From Telmatactis stephensoni (lineage: Eukaryota > Cnidaria > Anthozoa > Actiniaria > Isophelliidae), in contig JALIZF010001327.1 of NCBI GenBank assembly GCA_029948255.1, positions 163,501 through 227,500 of the forward strand: a stretch of DNA of 64,000 nt, in the 5' to 3' direction. This document shows positions 63,861-64,000 of the stretch, piece by piece. The notes beneath the pieces are model-generated. The model ran no database searches, was not told the origin of the DNA, and saw nothing but the letters and a program-made list of their open reading frames with translations. The position numbers and the translations under genes are program-made. The first letter of the stretch is position 1, and the number at the start of each line of letters is the position of its first letter.

Positions 63861-64000
63861 ATGGAGTCTTTCTTTGCAAATCTTAGAAAAGAGTTACAGT
63901 GTTCCTTGTGTAATAACACAATGACAGACCCCAAGTTATTACAATGTTTTCATACATTTTGTAAGCCTTGTATTCAAAGACACGCTCAGCCAAAAGGAGA
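63861..64000 (+). CDS. TRIM-NHL locus 6, start only (cut by window end)
   Basis: ATG at 63861 opens MESFFANLRKELQCSLCNNT and the first half of a C3HC4 RING (Cys14, Cys17, Cys29, His31, Cys34, Cys37 all present, unlike locus 5). No lesion occurs in the 46 codons visible. Whether the rest is intact cannot be judged here. Confidence 0.85.
   Translation, partial: MESFFANLRKELQCSLCNNTMTDPKLLQCFHTFCKPCIQRHAQPKG

Overview
This is eukaryotic, AT-rich, intron-containing DNA crowded with transposon relics. A TRIM71-like RING/B-box/filamin/NHL gene cluster, a metazoan GLMP gene, a C2H2 zinc-finger gene, short-LTR Ty3/Gypsy elements and many palindromic MITEs point to an invertebrate animal. A cnidarian, probably an anthozoan, is my best guess. 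No ribosomal, mitochondrial or bacterial marker tests this.

Layout. 1-5045: a 10-bp minisatellite in two arrays of opposite orientation around a 750-bp spacer. 5046-10900: no confident gene, several inverted-repeat elements and two copies of a 263-bp MITE. 10909-18106: a probable two-exon gene on +, with a WW-like exon and a large 13-finger C2H2 exon, and a 5.3-kb intron holding a 670-bp palindrome. 21234-25454: a complete four-exon GLMP (glycosylated lysosomal membrane protein) gene on -, whose exon phases join into 421 codons. 26953-64000: six TRIM-NHL loci. They are locus 1 (one frameshift), locus 2 (intact, 724 aa, - strand), locus 3 (internally deleted, - strand), locus 4 (nonsense codon plus a 979-bp transposon), locus 5 (nonsense in the RING plus frameshifts) and locus 6 (cut by the window end). 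Between them lie a structurally intact 4.5-kb Gypsy element with matching 125-bp LTRs and an ATTAG target duplication (38453-42940), and a second Gypsy element (60125-63662, ACACA duplication) whose protease-RT block is inverted.

How it fits together. The TRIM cluster looks like a recently expanding family of single-exon genes. Shared promoter-proximal and 3' flanks show segmental duplication, and the neighbouring copies act as empty-site controls that date transposon, SINE and point lesions. Only locus 2 is visibly intact.

Most unusual signal. Four foldback elements (6396-6669, about 32685-33095, 43765-44077, 58032-58313) have unrelated arm sequences but one shared plan: a GCGCGC/CTGATTGG (inverted CCAAT) head, a TATAAA-like motif at the outer edge of the left arm, a near-perfect palindrome, and an ACTCG...CTCGT apex. 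They read like self-promoted hairpin-RNA units. That is an inference from sequence alone.
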